Counted from the stretch's first letter, positions 11,820 to 25,250 are shown. The stretch: DNA of 64,000 bases from Sympetrum striolatum (GCA_947579665.1 OX388348.1:6758001-6822000); one strand, 5' to 3'. Notes: generated from the sequence alone by a model not told the origin. Numbers and translations: made by a program.

Positions 11820-12139
11820 ACATACCTGTAAGAAATTAATAACATTTTATGTTGCATTCCAATCAGGTCACAGCTGATTTTTGAATATTGGTCACTGTAT
11901 AGAATGAAGAGAATCTTTCATGTGTTGTTTTAATTACTGATATACTCCGTCATTCCACTCGATTTTTGCGCACGTTTTAAGTAGAGACCGTGGCATAATA
12001 AACACTAGTTTACACTATAAATTTGATATGGTTCAAAAAACTAATGTTAAGTACAAATATATAGAAAAATATGAAAATCGATGTCCAAAAAGATCGCAAT
12101 AACGCAAAACTTAATAGTATATTGGGTTTTCAACGTGAA

Positions 12140-12540
12140 TAGGTGAAGCATAATTTTCGCATACGAAACCCGCAAAAAAAGAGGTTGGGAATAAGTTTTA
12201 CCTCATTTCTTGTGCATAATTTTATAAGGCTGAGATTTATGCGTTGTTTATCTAAGTCTTGTAGTCTCAACTCGAATGGATTTTCCACGGTGAGCGAGTT
12301 TCAGAGGCCAAAGTTGAACGAAAAGCGTCCACAGATGGCGTGGGTCTTTTGGACGAGAGGAATGGGGTTAGTGGAAAGTATTCTTTTTTGGGGACGAAGA
12401 AGTTATGTGCGGCGGGAAAGCCACCTGCGAAAGGCGGCATATATTCAGGAGCGATTAATTTTTTCATCCCATTATATTCAATTCACGGAGGATGCATTCC
12501 CGGAAACTTTGCGGCCTTTTTTTCCTTGTTAGAAAATTTG
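12140..12540. other. GC-richer island with overlapping ORFs on both strands
   Basis: A plus-strand ORF of 129 codons (12143-12532) overlaps another plus ORF of 100 codons and a minus ORF of 66 codons. None contains a recognisable domain, and the plus frames shadow each other. I treat it as non-coding. The richest part is 12290-12440. Confidence 0.35.
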
Positions 12541-13214
12541 ATGTGGAACTTTTGCAGGTTTTCACCGCTCGTGCGTGATAAGAGGAACTTTATGTGCACA
12601 GTTCTAGAGATTCTGATACATTTGATCTCAAATTGTATCTAAAATAACAAAATTAATTAATCTGAATATTAATGTAGAATATATGGTGTAAAGAAATACT
12701 ACAAATTAGAGATGGTTTCCCAATGTTTCTTTTAGAATGGGTAAATTTGTGCCTAGTGCATGCATGCGTATGGCGGTGTTGCCTAACTCCGATTTTCTGT
12801 TGCTAATTTTTCATAAACAAAGGCCCATTGAGCTGTACGGTCGGTCTCATGTCCATTGTTTTTAAGCGGAGAATGTGCCCTCAAAGTTTTGACTCCGTTT
12901 TCCACAAACCTGGTGTTTCCCTTTCAGTATAATTTGTGATAGTGAAGTGGGGAACGGTAAAATAATTTAAAACTTGAATCAAGAACGGATATTTTCATAA
13001 AAATACCTCACTTTTAACACCATAATTATTTTACCATGCTAATACTCGTGTTGGCTAAAAACGTAGGTCTAAGTAAGCTGTTTACAGTGTCATCAATTTT
13101 GACTCAAAAGTTTGGTTGATGGGGATGGATGAAAACATTACGCTTATGTCATACTTTCTTACAAATCCGTATAATATAAAATGTTTACTAATAGAATTTA
13201 ATTCAAGATATGAC

Positions 13215-13240
13215 CATAGAGTAAGGATCCTTACTCTATG
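13215..13240. repeat. Perfect 26-base palindrome
   Basis: The sequence CATAGAGTAAGGA followed immediately by its exact reverse complement forms an uninterrupted palindrome centred on a BamHI-type GGATCC. There is no spacer. It could extrude as a short cruciform or bind a dimeric factor; neither is shown by the sequence. Confidence 0.85.
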
Positions 13241-13559
13241 ATATTACTGACCTGTCGCGAGTACTTACAGAATAAATTTTCCTTGTCATGGTGGATGATG
13301 ATGGGCGAATGATCGGAATTATACAAGGAAACAAAGTTTCAGATAAACTTAACTTTTGGTAATTCCAGGAACTATGGTAGATAAGTTACCGAGCGCAGAT
13401 CTATCCAAGAAGTACGAAAAATTGTAATTATAAGATGGTTATTGTCGCCTGTTAGGATGGAAATTGTAAATTAGGCTCTTTAAAAGAAGGGAAGTTTGCT
13501 ATTTAACTTTGAGATGAGAAAGGTATATGAAAGTATATGAATCAAAAGAAGGCTTAGAA

Positions 13560-13900
13560 GAAAATTTTCAGCCGAGGATTAGCGCCATAAATTCACACTG
13601 TCACTCATCGGTGAGTGAATACAGTTTCCTCCCTGCGAAACCACTTTTTGCTTATGTTTCCTGTCGGTTTTCAGGGGAGACAGCAAAAGGGAAGTCCCGT
13701 CACTTGCCCCTGCAATGATACACAAATCGGATGACTCTAAGATATATGGTTCTCTGACGTGAGGGAGAAAAAGTCCTAGGAAGGGGAAAGTTTTGAGAGA
13801 TGGCAAAAGTATATTGGGATGCATCATCCCTTAAAGGAGAGGCCGTAGAAAATCGGTCTAAGATGATTTTATGGGTGAGGAGATTTCGTGGTTTGGAATG
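13560..13900. other. Mildly GC-richer segment, no recognisable gene
   Basis: Overlapping short ORFs occur on both strands (13527-13718 plus, 13579-13827 minus, 13700-13930 minus). No motif is recognisable in any of them. Confidence 0.3.
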
Positions 13901-14884
13901 TAAAAGAAATATCAAGAATCTCAAGTGCATTCCAAAATGATTTTGCTTTCCAATTTAATAGACTTTGAAGGCAATATTGCGTCAAGAATCAAGGTATCGA
14001 GATTATAAATTACAAAAACGCATAAAAGTGATCACGATTGCCTGAATTTGTTTTTGAAAACTTACGCAAATTTAGATTTTTACGTGTACTTTGCCGTAAT
14101 AACCCGAATATTTTTATGGTAATCAAATAAATTAAAATATTCAGAGAATTCCTGGAATCCGTTTCGATTTTATACTAATGAACTCACAATCACCTTATCT
14201 ATTGATTTCGAGTGCATCACGGTTGCCATTTTATTATCTGCTACACTAAACATGAAGTTGGTATCACGAAAAAAGTGAATATAGCCTTATAATTGTCTTC
14301 TTAGCCTTTTCATATTTCTATTCTTGAAAGCCATTGAAAATTAAACGGAAATAGAGCACGTATGTGAAGCAGCTCATGCTGATAGCTCTCAAGAGAGATG
14401 CCTTTCCGCATACATTAGAACTCTTGGTAGGAGAGATGCTCTTTGCCAACATTCCCATAGGAAGTATCTGACGGGAACCTAAAGATTGTAAAATTCAAAA
14501 GACGCCTGAATCCTCGTGTTTGCACATCGCATTCTGCTTTCGTTTTTTTCCTTTTTCATTCATACTCTCTCAGCAGATAAAGGAGTATATTCGCTATTGA
14601 AATTACACACTCACAACGAGGTATAGTTCATGCCAATATCATTTTTGGTTGAATAAATCTTTGTTCTAAGTGCAATTTTTAGTTCCTAAATCGTTAAAAT
14701 AATTGATACTCTCTGTCAAAAATCATTTTTTCAGCTTTTCTTGCTAGGTATGAATCAGAATCCATAAAATATTTCTATAATACTTGCATTTGCATATACT
14801 CGCGTCCATCAAATCATTCGTCGGTCAAATCCGACTCCATGAACTGAATCACTAACTCCATCGTCTGAGTTAGCCGAGGCATAA

Positions 14885-15071
14885 CATAATTAATTAAATG
14901 AAAAAAGACAAAATCTGACTATGCCCACAAAAAATATATTTATTAAAAATACGACCGATTTCGAGGGAGCTTCCTCATCTTCAGACCTATCATCAGCCTT
15001 AATTATATCAGCATTAACAAATATCTTTTCTGTGGACATAGTTAGATTTTGTCTTTCTTCATTTAATTATG
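14885..15071. mobile_element. MITE-like element with about 42-bp terminal inverted repeats
   Basis: The left arm (14885-14929) and the reverse complement of the right arm (15031-15071) both read CATAATTAA...AAATGAA.AAAGACAAAATCT.ACTATG.CCACA. There is one 4-base insertion in the left arm and few mismatches. The 187-bp element holds an ACGACCGATTTCGAG motif and a CTCATCTTCAG motif inside. It has no coding capacity. Target duplications were not identified. Confidence 0.75.
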
Positions 15072-16300
15072 AATGAGACTTGAATGAATGAACACCAGAT
15101 ATCGCCAGAAGTCATTGATTTCATAACATTATTTGTTGAGGAACACATTATTCTCAGCATTTCTCACACAATTTGGTGTTAAACAACTTTATCCATATTA
15201 CCTAATTTACAAACTATTCGGGCACCAAAGTCTTTTTTTGTCTGGAATTAATATATAATATATCATCATGTAATGAAATTACCACACCCATTAGTTTACC
15301 GACACACAAAACTGAAATAGAAGCAGACGACGGAGAAAAATTAGAGGTATCAATGCATTCAACGATAATATAAAACTTAAGGAGCTATTCTATCACAGGA
15401 TGCAGTTTTTATTCTAGTACATATATTCTAAAGTTTTAAGGAGCCTAATTAAATTTTTTTTTCATTTTCCTACTTAATATTTTCTTCAAAGACGAGCAAA
15501 ATTGTATACTGTAGAGTGTAAGTAACCTTACATAAGGCTTTCAGATTTTTTCCCATTGAGATTAAATAACAAGGAGCAAAGCATTTAATCTTCGAGTGTA
15601 CCATACTATGTGTTCCGGTGACACGGTGTAGTCCACACCTCATGAAGTTTTGCTCAATTATGTTGAAATGAGTTTTTCCTAACTTACAAGTCATTTATTT
15701 CCTCAAATAAATAAGTCAGATACAGCTTCTATAAGAATATGCTATTGAACAAAGCATAAAGTACAATTTAGATGGAAGAAAAGACTTTTCAGTCTCAATC
15801 TCGCCTTAATAAAGACCATATATTATTATACTGCTTTGTAATCGAATACAGAGAAATAATAGTATTTATAGCATATATATGGCCATCAGCTTCCTCGGGA
15901 AAAATAAGATGTATAATCTAAATCAACTTAAGGCTTAAGTTGTATAATCTAAATTATATAGTAGCAATAACCTTATATTTTTTATTTATACTATACTATC
16001 GTATATTCTACATGGCTACCAACATTCAACTATCCGAAATTTTATAAACTCCGCAAAATTCCGTTTACCTCCCAAATTTGAGCCACACTGGAGTATACAC
16101 TTCATTATAATAAAGACGCGTTAACTGTAAAATTATGGGAGAACTTCTGAAAGGTGGTGTATCATAAGTAACAGCATAAAACGGAAATTTCAAGGTGGTT
16201 AAGCATCGTTTGAGGCAGAGGATTCCGTGTTATGGATAGATGAAGAGAAAAACAGGGAACTGTGGATGAGATCCGCATGAATCGAAAAAAATATCTCGAA
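15072..16300. other. AT-rich sequence without recognisable genes
   Basis: Only short ORFs; the longest (15470-15694 minus, 74 codons) has no known motif. Confidence 0.55.
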
Positions 16301-16885
16301 TGCGGCATTTAGCTAACCTTGAGCATCCATCCGAAGCATATGGCAGACAATACGTAGACCGTTTGACGCGTGGAAAATGACGTTTGTTATTAATGCTTCC
16401 CCGTATCTCCCGTTAGAGGGTGCGTGAATCGAGAGAGAGCTTTCGGTGGGAAGAAAGGAGCGGGCGGGAGTAATGATTGAATAAGCGGATGATATTGATG
16501 GTAGATTATGAGCAAATGGAAGATCGGATAGAGCAAACGCAGGGAAGTGAAGGATGCTTTTCAAAGGGCTCTCAACGTGGAGTGGAGATGCAAAAGTATA
16601 TGTATTGAAGGCCGTGATAAATGGTTCGGCTTTTTTCGGCATGAATATGATAATGATTGTAAAAAAGCAATATGGCGTGGGGATTTTCTGCCTGCCGTAT
16701 TATTGACGTCTGATGAATTGAATTTTCGGGAGAGCGCGGCGGATTCACTCGGTGAAAAAATTATAACGCCGCCCGATGCTCTTTTTTATTTTCCCACACA
16801 GCGCCCTCTCTCGCGGCGGGTCATTATTCATCAATATGGATGGGTTCGAAATAAAGTAGGGGGACGCCATCCTGGAAAATAGAAT
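16300..16885. other. GC-richer island with two divergent unrecognised ORFs
   Basis: A minus ORF of 109 codons (16642-16313) and a plus ORF of 111 codons (16547-16882) overlap by about 95 bases. Neither protein has a signal, membrane segment, repeat or motif that I know. The plus ORF is in GC-richer sequence with several CGCGGCGG-type runs near 16735 and 16810. A short gene or exon is not excluded, but a conserved non-coding island is at least as likely. Confidence 0.35.
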
Positions 16886-17080
16886 TATTCCGAGACGAGT
16901 TTATTCTGAACTCGAAATATTTACTCTCGAATGCGTACGATACTTATCGCCGGACGAAATGGCTTCCAATCAATGGAATAGACTCTTTGACGTTTCAATT
17001 TCCGAAAGAAATGAGCAAATTTCGTTGCGGCACACTTAAATTTGATACATCTCTCGAATGGAATAGTTCGCGTAGATGTG

Positions 17081-17106
17081 ATATATATATATATATATAT
17101 ATATAT
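17081..17106. repeat. (AT)13 microsatellite
   Basis: An uninterrupted run of 13 AT dinucleotides. Confidence 0.95.
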
Positions 17107-20100
17107 GGAGCTGCGAATTGGCGATAATTGTTTTTCGATACGGTGCAATCTCATTCGTGTGGAAATCCTTTTTTGAAATCGTGAGATTTCTTTTTTTCTG
17201 ACAATTCGTTTGAATCGGAATTCTGTAGGGTGTCGTTCAAATACCGAGAGGCTAATTTATGCTTCAAAAGGTTTAATGATGATTTTCATCCTTTCACATG
17301 TATGCATGTATTATTGCATAGTGCAATACATTTAACTTTTACATATTTTATAGATTTACAATAAACATCTTTATTTTAAAATCTTCCACGGAACACCTGT
17401 TTACTTGTTAAGAATTAACTTAAAAAGATCGATCACCATTTACGAATTCATCCCAATCCACTGTCAATGTGCTGGAGCGTAAAAGTCTAACGTGAAATAA
17501 AATACATCTCTTTTAGTTTAATTTAAATCCTAACTAACCTAGACAAAGAAGCTTGCAAATTTAAAAGTACAGTAAAATTAGCAGAAATATTTTCAAAGAT
17601 TAAGTTTGCTATCAGCGTTACGTAGAAAACGCATTCTCTTTCCGTTGACATTTCATGTTTGAAACAGCCTCTCACTGATTATTAGCAGCCGTTTATGCGA
17701 ATACGAATAATTATATAGATCGAATAGTCAATCAATCGTTTTCTCATTTTTTTAGTGTTGCAACATTTGCAGTAAGAAATCTCTTCTCGAAATTTCAGTT
17801 TATGTTTGATTAGGATGTTGAGTGAAAGCGTATATTTTATTGTGCAAATATGTGTAACGATTTATGATGTATTTCAGTGTTTATTTCACCTAAGTTAGAG
17901 ATTGTTCAAATAAAAATAATATTTTATTTGGAGAAATAAAATATTCCTAAATTCGATTAAGTTAAATGTTCAAATAAAAGTTTCTAGTGCATCGATATGT
18001 GTACCCAAAATTACTTCAATAATATGGATAAATTCCGATTAAAATTATTTTTCCAAATTTATTGACTAGTATTGGATGTTATAACATATACTACATTACA
18101 CGTACTTGGTATAATACTTTTCCTTTTACCCTTTCCAATGATAATGAATTACTAAATATTATTAAACCATATCGGAGTCGTATTGAGCAAAAACGTGTTC
18201 AGTAAATCCAAATGAAGGAGCATATGGAAGGGGAGAATGATAAAAACGAATGAAAATGATTTCGCAGCTGTGAGAACCGAGCGAAAGGCATCGCAGTTAG
18301 GTGTTTAAATGGTGATAAAGTCAATTAGATTAACAGACGTCTTTGTAGGCAACTCCGAACGGGAGAAGTGAGTTCAGTTCTTTAAAAGTTAAGGAATTTG
18401 GAATAAAAATTAGATAGGTAATGCGATATGTAAATTGCGAAGATTCAAAGGGAAATTCAGTCGAATGAAACAGTTTAAATGCTCAAAGGAATGTGAATAG
18501 TTGTGAGGAATAAGTAAGACGAGCACCGAGACATGCCGATGAAATTGTTTATTATTTATGTGGTGTCTCATTTCCAGGAGATATTAATGCGATGTAAACA
18601 AACAAGTAGCAATTAATCCTTGTCATACCTTTTACTCAAATAAGTTTTGGAAAAAATATTCATACTTTCAAGTGCATTGAGGAAAGTCAAACACATAGAT
18701 TGATTCCGAAGAAAGTACAATACCTCTATATAAGACGCAAAATGTATCGCCGTAATACATCTTGCAAGAACTCTCCTCATAGTATTGATGTAATAATATT
18801 TAATATTTTTTAAATATTTAGCGTATATCTTAGTCTTCTGTCAGACTACGTTTGGATAATGTAGAAGCATGACTGAATTAGCATAATGCGATTGAATACC
18901 GTATTCCTAGATAACTATTGATGCATAAGTCGTACTTCAAGAACTCTTCTTGGCCTTTTTCATTAAACCTTGTAGTTGTTGAAACTTTAAGCTCTTCACA
19001 AATATTGCTATGTATTATTTATTGAGTTTTAGTGAAACATTAAATAATTGGAGACATTTTTTTATCCTTTTTATTGTTGTTGTCGATCAGTTGGAAAAAG
19101 TTGTGCAACTGTTCCAATCTTCGATTTGGCGAAAGGCTCGTATATCAAAGAAAAATGATTTTTATAAGGTAATAAGCACTTTCAGTTAAGTTAGACATTC
19201 TATTCATATGAACATAAAAAAACATCAAAGAAATCTCGACCTAAAAACCCAAAAAGAATGTTAAAAATCAGTTGTGAGGAAACCCAATTCGGTGCCGGTA
19301 AAACACGATAAATATTTGATAATTGATTATTAAGGAATAGATCTCGGTTGAATGTTAATAAATAATTTAAGGACTCTGTTTCAATCTTTGCATCAAGATG
19401 AACACTGGGATATAATTAGTGATAAAAATATAAAAGTACAGAAAAGTGTTCGAGTTATCTTTCGTGTTTTATTTGAAAGAAAATGTGTACTCTTTTTACA
19501 AGAGGACAGGCTTCTTTTAAATCGTCACCCTTATCGCTTTAATTAATTTCCAGGCAAGTGCCATAAAGGGGCTCTCTTCAAGGGAAACTCCTCTGCTCCA
19601 GTTATCTCTAACGTTTTATTCGTGGGAAGATACTCAATAAGGAGCGGCTCTAATTAAACAGCAATTAACTCGAGAAGAAAAAATGGAAATATTTCATAGA
19701 ACCTGTTTCCGCTTAAATAACTTAGTTGGCAAGTTAAAAGGTCGGCAATGAAAGAATTTTGAAAGTATCAAACCTATTTCGTTTCCGAAAGTCTTTGATG
19801 GTTACCGACTGAAGTAACCGCCATTCCCTTTCCATGTGTTTCTTCGGCAGTGGTATATGACTTCTCATCTGAAAGAGTTCAATTTCGGAGAGGCCGTAGA
19901 AAGATAATTGTTAAATCTTTTAATATTTTTCGAATTACTTCTTTAACAAATCCAGCTTAAAATGCCTAAAAGTTTGTATGTTGCGATCTGTTATTAATTT
20001 TTCTGCTATATTTTGGGATAACATGATGAGAAAATGAATGTATCGGAAGTTTTATCTGCTTCAAATATTTACTCTTTTTAGAAATACCTTAATTTATTTT

Positions 20101-20540
20101 TGTTGTTAGCCATCATAAAAATATACATCTTTTTCATTGTATAGACTGACGCTAATCCATTAGGCTAATCTTGGCAATTGTTCAAAGAGCTGTATTCTGT
20201 ATAATTATTCTGGAAAACCGGCGCATTCGTTCAAACTGGTGGATAGTTCAAAATTTCTATATATATAAAATTGATAAAGGTCTTACATTTGATCTCTGAT
20301 CAGTCTATGGTATCTACAGAATAAAAAATTACATCTAAATCATAAATAAGTTAACTTGTAGTTGGATACGAAAACGTATGCATAAAGGAAAATTTTGCAT
20401 GGATTTGTATTTTATAAATAAAAACTTTCTATTCAAATGTTGGAGTATTAATGGAAACAAACATTGTATTTACCTAAAGACATCAAATACCTTGCAACCG
20501 GTCCTGTGAGTAGGTTATTTCGGAGATGGTGAGTTTTTCT
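17107..20540. other. AT-rich sequence without recognisable genes
   Basis: Stops are frequent in all frames. No domain, RNA gene or clear repeat was seen. Confidence 0.55.
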
Positions 20541-20543
20541 ATA

Positions 20544-20569
20544 TCTTGAAGATATTTCTATCTTCAAGA
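20544..20569. repeat. Perfect 11-bp hairpin with a 4-base loop
   Basis: TCTTGAAGATA, a TTTC loop, then TATCTTCAAGA. It is too short to be a typical miRNA precursor and has no run of T that would suggest a polymerase III terminator. Confidence 0.7.
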
Positions 20570-21004
20570 AACCTTTCCTAGCGTATGCAGACTATTCTCG
20601 AGCTTTCTGCCAAGAAATTTGCGGTATAGTATCTACCACAGTCGTCAGGCACTCTAATAGTTAGGTTTATCAGGTTTACAGTTTCTATATATTTCGAATT
20701 GAAACATTGCATATTCTTCCATGATATAGTTTCACATGATTTTATTTTCTGCAAATTCAAAATGGAGAACCTGAATATAAATGTACAAAAAACAAATCGG
20801 ATTAATTTCAATATTTACAAAATAATACGTACAAGAATGCTCGCAAAAGTGTACGCATTAACATCTGGAGATGGATATTTGATTCGACAACAAAGCCTAT
20901 CATTTGCGCTGACTTCAGCAGTTGTGCATAATAAATAGATCGAAAAATATAATACGTCGTAAAATTGAATGTAGAATGAAGTTTTTCTGAGAATTATTTC
21001 GGGG

Positions 21005-21420
21005 AAACAAAGGACGAATTATGTTTTTGTTCGTTCGTTCTCCGCGAATTCCCCTTTTCCATACTTCCCTTTTTTACCCTCAATATTTCCCCTTCTTTTC
21101 CAACTCGCTTTTCCCTCCTTTGTTGATTTGCATGGTAACCGTTTGATGTGGATTTTCAAACCCCTCCCACTTCCACGTCGAGGCAAAAAAAATTACGTTT
21201 CCTTCCCTTCGCTCCCCGATCGTCAATTTTTTGTTATTTAAAGATGCCGCGAGGGGCGTATATTTGTGTGTGTGTGAGGAGGGACGAAGAATGGAGATGG
21301 CCTGAGGGATGTGAGAGGCTCTTCAGAATGGGGATGAAGTAAGGAAAATGGGGATAAGGAAGGAGAAGAGAGGAGAAATGATGGAATGGGAGAAGATGAG
21401 GTCATTCCTCGAGGAGAGAA
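21005..21420. other. GC-richer island, pyrimidine-rich then purine-rich
   Basis: The first half of the top strand is rich in CCTT/CCCTTTT runs (21045-21130) and the second half in GGA/GAGG runs (21275-21420). It also has a short TG run near 21264. The 64-codon plus ORF (21148-21342) has no recognisable motif. Confidence 0.35.
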
Positions 21421-23409
21421 TATCTTGAATACCGTTGTTTTAACATAAAAACAGTATTTCTTTACTCACGAATGAATTTAAATAACATGCATCACGCAAA
21501 ATTATCACATTCTCAACTTCGAGTTTTTTTGAATGATTTTAATCCTTGTTCAATCTTCTCGCAAATCAAATCCTTTTTATTTGTTAATTTTCTTTTCTAA
21601 TTTTTACCTGCACAATATTTTTACTTTAGTGGTGAAACAGGACAGCCTTTCTTTGCTTTTGATTGTTAACTTCTGTCAGTCAGACACTGGTCGTTTGAAT
21701 CTTCGGATGTTCACCTAAAATGCAGTGCAATACCGAATACGCCACACTGTTATATAATCAATCCAGTGCTTCTGCTTTTGTCTATTAAATCCTCTTGAGT
21801 AATCACCGGTCATGTGTTCATCACGTATCCATTGACGTCGGCTCACGTTGACACGAAACTCATTTGATACGATTATTGTAATCGACACCAGGGCTAACTT
21901 TAGAAATGAATGTAGATAAATATATATTGTGTCAATTCCCATTGCCCTCGATTGATATTTGTCTCTATGCTCTCTATATTCAACTACTCAAGAACCCTTA
22001 GGAACCAGTTTTAGGAGCCAAACTCTAATTCATTTGCTCTGAAAATTTTACTGCTATACGAAGAAAAATTAGCAATCTAAAAATAGAATAGCGCTATATG
22101 AATGTTAGGTTTAATTGACTAAATATAAATTTGACTAAATGAGGCTTTACTTGGTCGTATTCCATGACAAAAGAAGCAAATTGACAAGGAATAGACGTAT
22201 TTATACTACTACCAAAGAAGAATCTTCTGTGGTATATAAAATATATTTTGCCTATAAAAATACTCCTCTAATTGATAAATTGGTAGCGCTTCCGCAAATT
22301 CAGTTGGCCGTCTGTATTCCCATAGGAAGCCAAATATATGGATCGATGTTCACTGCGTTTTATGGGAAAATGGGTTTTTATAACGTTTTTCTATCAACTA
22401 GCAAGGTCAAATGAACGAGGAGAGGAAATTTTCAATAACATCAAATGTATATTATTTTAACAATTAAATATCTGTCAATCCTAATAATTACGACGAATAA
22501 GATTTATATTTTATAAATAATGTCTTGTAATTTTTATGGGGATATGATTACATAACGCAGATTTATTTCGTCTAAGGAAATTAAAACTGCTTTAAATGTT
22601 GTTAAATAGCTATAATTTATAGTTCATTGTGACAATAATGTTGGAACTTATTTTTAATAGTAATTGTAACAGGATAAATTCCGCTGTTTTTGGATATATT
22701 TTTGTAAATAATCTCACTCGATAATAAAAAGATACTTATATCAAATCTAAAAGATAGTAAACATTTAGATCACTAATTTATCTAAGTGCCTGCTATCTTT
22801 TACATGTCCTTCATATTTTTCTTACATTTCCTCATTTGTTTTTCCATCTTTCTAAAAGTCAACGTCACGTCTGTATATCAAACAGTTCTTTCCTCCAAAT
22901 TCCAAAAAGTCAAAGCGAGAAAGGTTTAAATATATGGGAGCATTGCCGTCAGCTATGATTTGTGCCATGCGTTTCATGACATCTTTCATACATTATGCTT
23001 CGTCCAGTTAAATGAGCACATTAATGTTAAACCCTATAATTCCTTCCTCTTTCAAATGAACGATGCGAATAAGTAGTTTACCTGCGAAAGATCTTCGTGT
23101 GCTGGAGAAGAAACACATCTTGGTCAAAGAACGTTTAAATTTATTGAGATAAAATGAAGAAGGTTTTCTTTTGTCATCAAGAGGTCATATACATGATAAT
23201 TGTCATACAGTATAATAATATATAGTATTATTAATTTTATTTTAATCGGTAAAATTGTAGAATCACTGATGCTCCAATTATTTTCTTTCATATTAATCGG
23301 CAGAATCTTAGGCGGAATTAATAATGAATTATACTTCATTTCATGCATGTACACTCAAAAACTAAATTTCAATGCACATTTGTTAAATTTAATGAAAGAA
23401 ATTTGAAGT
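21421..23409. other. AT-rich sequence without recognisable genes
   Basis: The longest ORF (22139-22414 plus, 91 codons) starts with ATG but has no motif or signal peptide that I recognise. No repeats were seen. Confidence 0.5.
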
Positions 23410-23539
23410 CTTTCAAGAGCAAAGCTCCCGTCGTCAGGAATAATAAAATGCCAATATTTGAATAAATTAATCATTAATTTTATTAATAAAATACCAAGCA
23501 TTTTATAATCCCAAACGAGGAAGCTTTGCTCTTGAAAAG
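23410..23539. mobile_element. 130-bp foldback (MITE-like) element
   Basis: The left arm begins CTTTCAAGAGCAAAGCT and ends AATAATAAAATGC (23410-23451). The right arm is its near reverse complement, ending AGCTTTGCTCTTGAAAAG (23498-23539). Both arms are about 42 bases, and a loop of about 46 AT-rich bases separates them. It has no coding capacity. Confidence 0.75.
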
Positions 23540-23668
23540 TGCTTTGGGTGCTCCTTTCTTGTTTTCTCTGAGGGAATGAGACGAGGAATGCTGACAAAGA
23601 AAGCTTTTGTATGTATAAAATCTCTAATTCATAAACTGGTACATTTATCATTCATCTCTCACTAACGT

Positions 23669-23780
23669 ACAGTGGGGGAAACAATTATCGCAACACCAGT
23701 TGGCGTCAGAGCGCGGATTACGTGGAAACTAACTGAAATCACTCTAGCTCCGACAATTCGGCAACTCTGTATAGAGGCAG
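23669..23780 (+). repeat. Solo terminus of a Tc1/mariner-type transposon
   Basis: The segment begins ACAGTGGGGGAAACAATTAT and continues CGCAACAC. It matches the minus-strand sequence at 31264-31237 at nearly every position over 28 bases. A C-A-G-T-G start preceded by TA fits a Tc1/mariner-type inverted terminal repeat. No transposase and no facing end are found nearby, so it is a relic. Confidence 0.6.
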
Positions 23781-24270
23781 TAAAACCGGGAATATTCAAA
23801 GTCCATACGAATGGAAAATAGACTTTTAGTTTCGTTTTATATGCAGACATTTAAGACTCACCTTCGCGAGATTTCCAAGTAGTGCCTTTGCCTCATTGTC
23901 TTCATTTTTTGCCATTTATTATTCAAAGTTAGTCGTGATAAAAATAGTTATGTAGAATGTCAATATAATACACTGGGAGATAGTTACAAACAAGATTGTT
24001 TGATAGCGGAATATCAAACGTTAAAATGAACATTTTGAGGTATTATTTCGCGAATTAAAGGTCTAAATACTAGAATTGTGATGGAATTGAATTCATGCAA
24101 AGAGAATTCAACACTTAAAAATTCGAATTTAGAAACCACTAAGATGCGTCCTATTCTTACCTTTCTATTTTCTCTCGAGCAGTGTAGTTTTCCACTGCTT
24201 AAGGTATTAAAAATATCCCTTTGATAAAATTCCAATCTTATCCGTGTATTGAAGGAGTTCAACTTTTCTA

Positions 24271-24338
24271 AGAGCTTTTTAGCAATTAGAGCTTTTTAGC
24301 AATTAGAGATTTTTAGCAATTAGAGATTTTTAGCAATT
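24271..24338. repeat. Four tandem copies of a 17-bp unit
   Basis: The unit AGAGCTTTTTAGCAATT occurs four times head to tail. The last two copies share one C-to-A change (AGAGATTTTTAGCAATT), which suggests stepwise duplication. Confidence 0.95.
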
Positions 24339-25250
24339 AACGTTTTGACAGGAATTGTCATCACTATTATTAACTTTTAAATAGTGGAATCGGTAATCAA
24401 CAATTTTCAGCTCTATCAGGCTATATGTAATAGGGAGTAATATTTGTGTAATAACAAATGGTGTTTCTCATGAGACATCAATGCACTTTAACCATACTGA
24501 CTGAAAAAAAATATAATAAATTGCAACGGTATCACATCTCTATTGATGTTACAGTCATTCATCACACCACTCATACGATTTTCCTCTTCAGGGAGTGTAT
24601 TTACTCTAAAACAGTTAATTTCAATTTAATTTATCCAGAGCTGTAATATATTTGATTAATGAGCTATAAAGCTAGAATGCAATCGAAATTATACCAACAA
24701 TTGGAATCTTAAATGCAAATAAAAAATGATGATTCGAATGTCCGATAATCAACCATTAGATATTCCGCACTCGCCTCTTAGTGTAAACATAATCACACAC
24801 TTTCGACGAATTACAGGTGCCCCACAGATGTTACACTGTAGAACGGGTCACACTTAAGAAAATACTTGTTGCAGCATAATCTAAACTTGTATTAAGTTTC
24901 CAAGAGCCCGATATTCACTTCTCTACTTTCTCCGTAGCGATGAATAAAATTTTCCGCTACCAATTTGATCATCTTGTTTTCCGTATGTTAAAATACTTCC
25001 CAAGGCTACTTAGATCCATACATTAGGCGCCATACTCAGCTATTGTTCGCTTATTTTACTAAAATATGTGTGCACTTTACGGACTCTTCCGAAACACTCC
25101 CAACCCCTCTCCCTCCATGAAGACCGTAGTTTAAATGTCGTTTACTACGTTGTTTTGCGGTTTAGATGCGAATAGATTAGAGAATAGAGCGAATATACGC
25201 AGACAAAGTTATTCTTTAATTTAGCAGTAGAAATAGTTACTAACACCCAC
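24339..25250. other. AT-rich sequence without recognisable genes
   Basis: Only short ORFs, without motifs. Confidence 0.5.

Noticed and set aside
12143..12532. 129-codon plus ORF as a gene
   Set aside because: No motif, starts at a non-ATG codon, and overlaps other open frames on both strands in a GC-richer island.
16313..16882. Divergent 109- and 111-codon ORFs as a gene pair
   Set aside because: They overlap each other, show no motif, and lie in a GC-richer island where stops are rarer.
20544..20569. miRNA precursor
   Set aside because: The stem is only 11 bp with a 4-base loop, far shorter than a miRNA hairpin.
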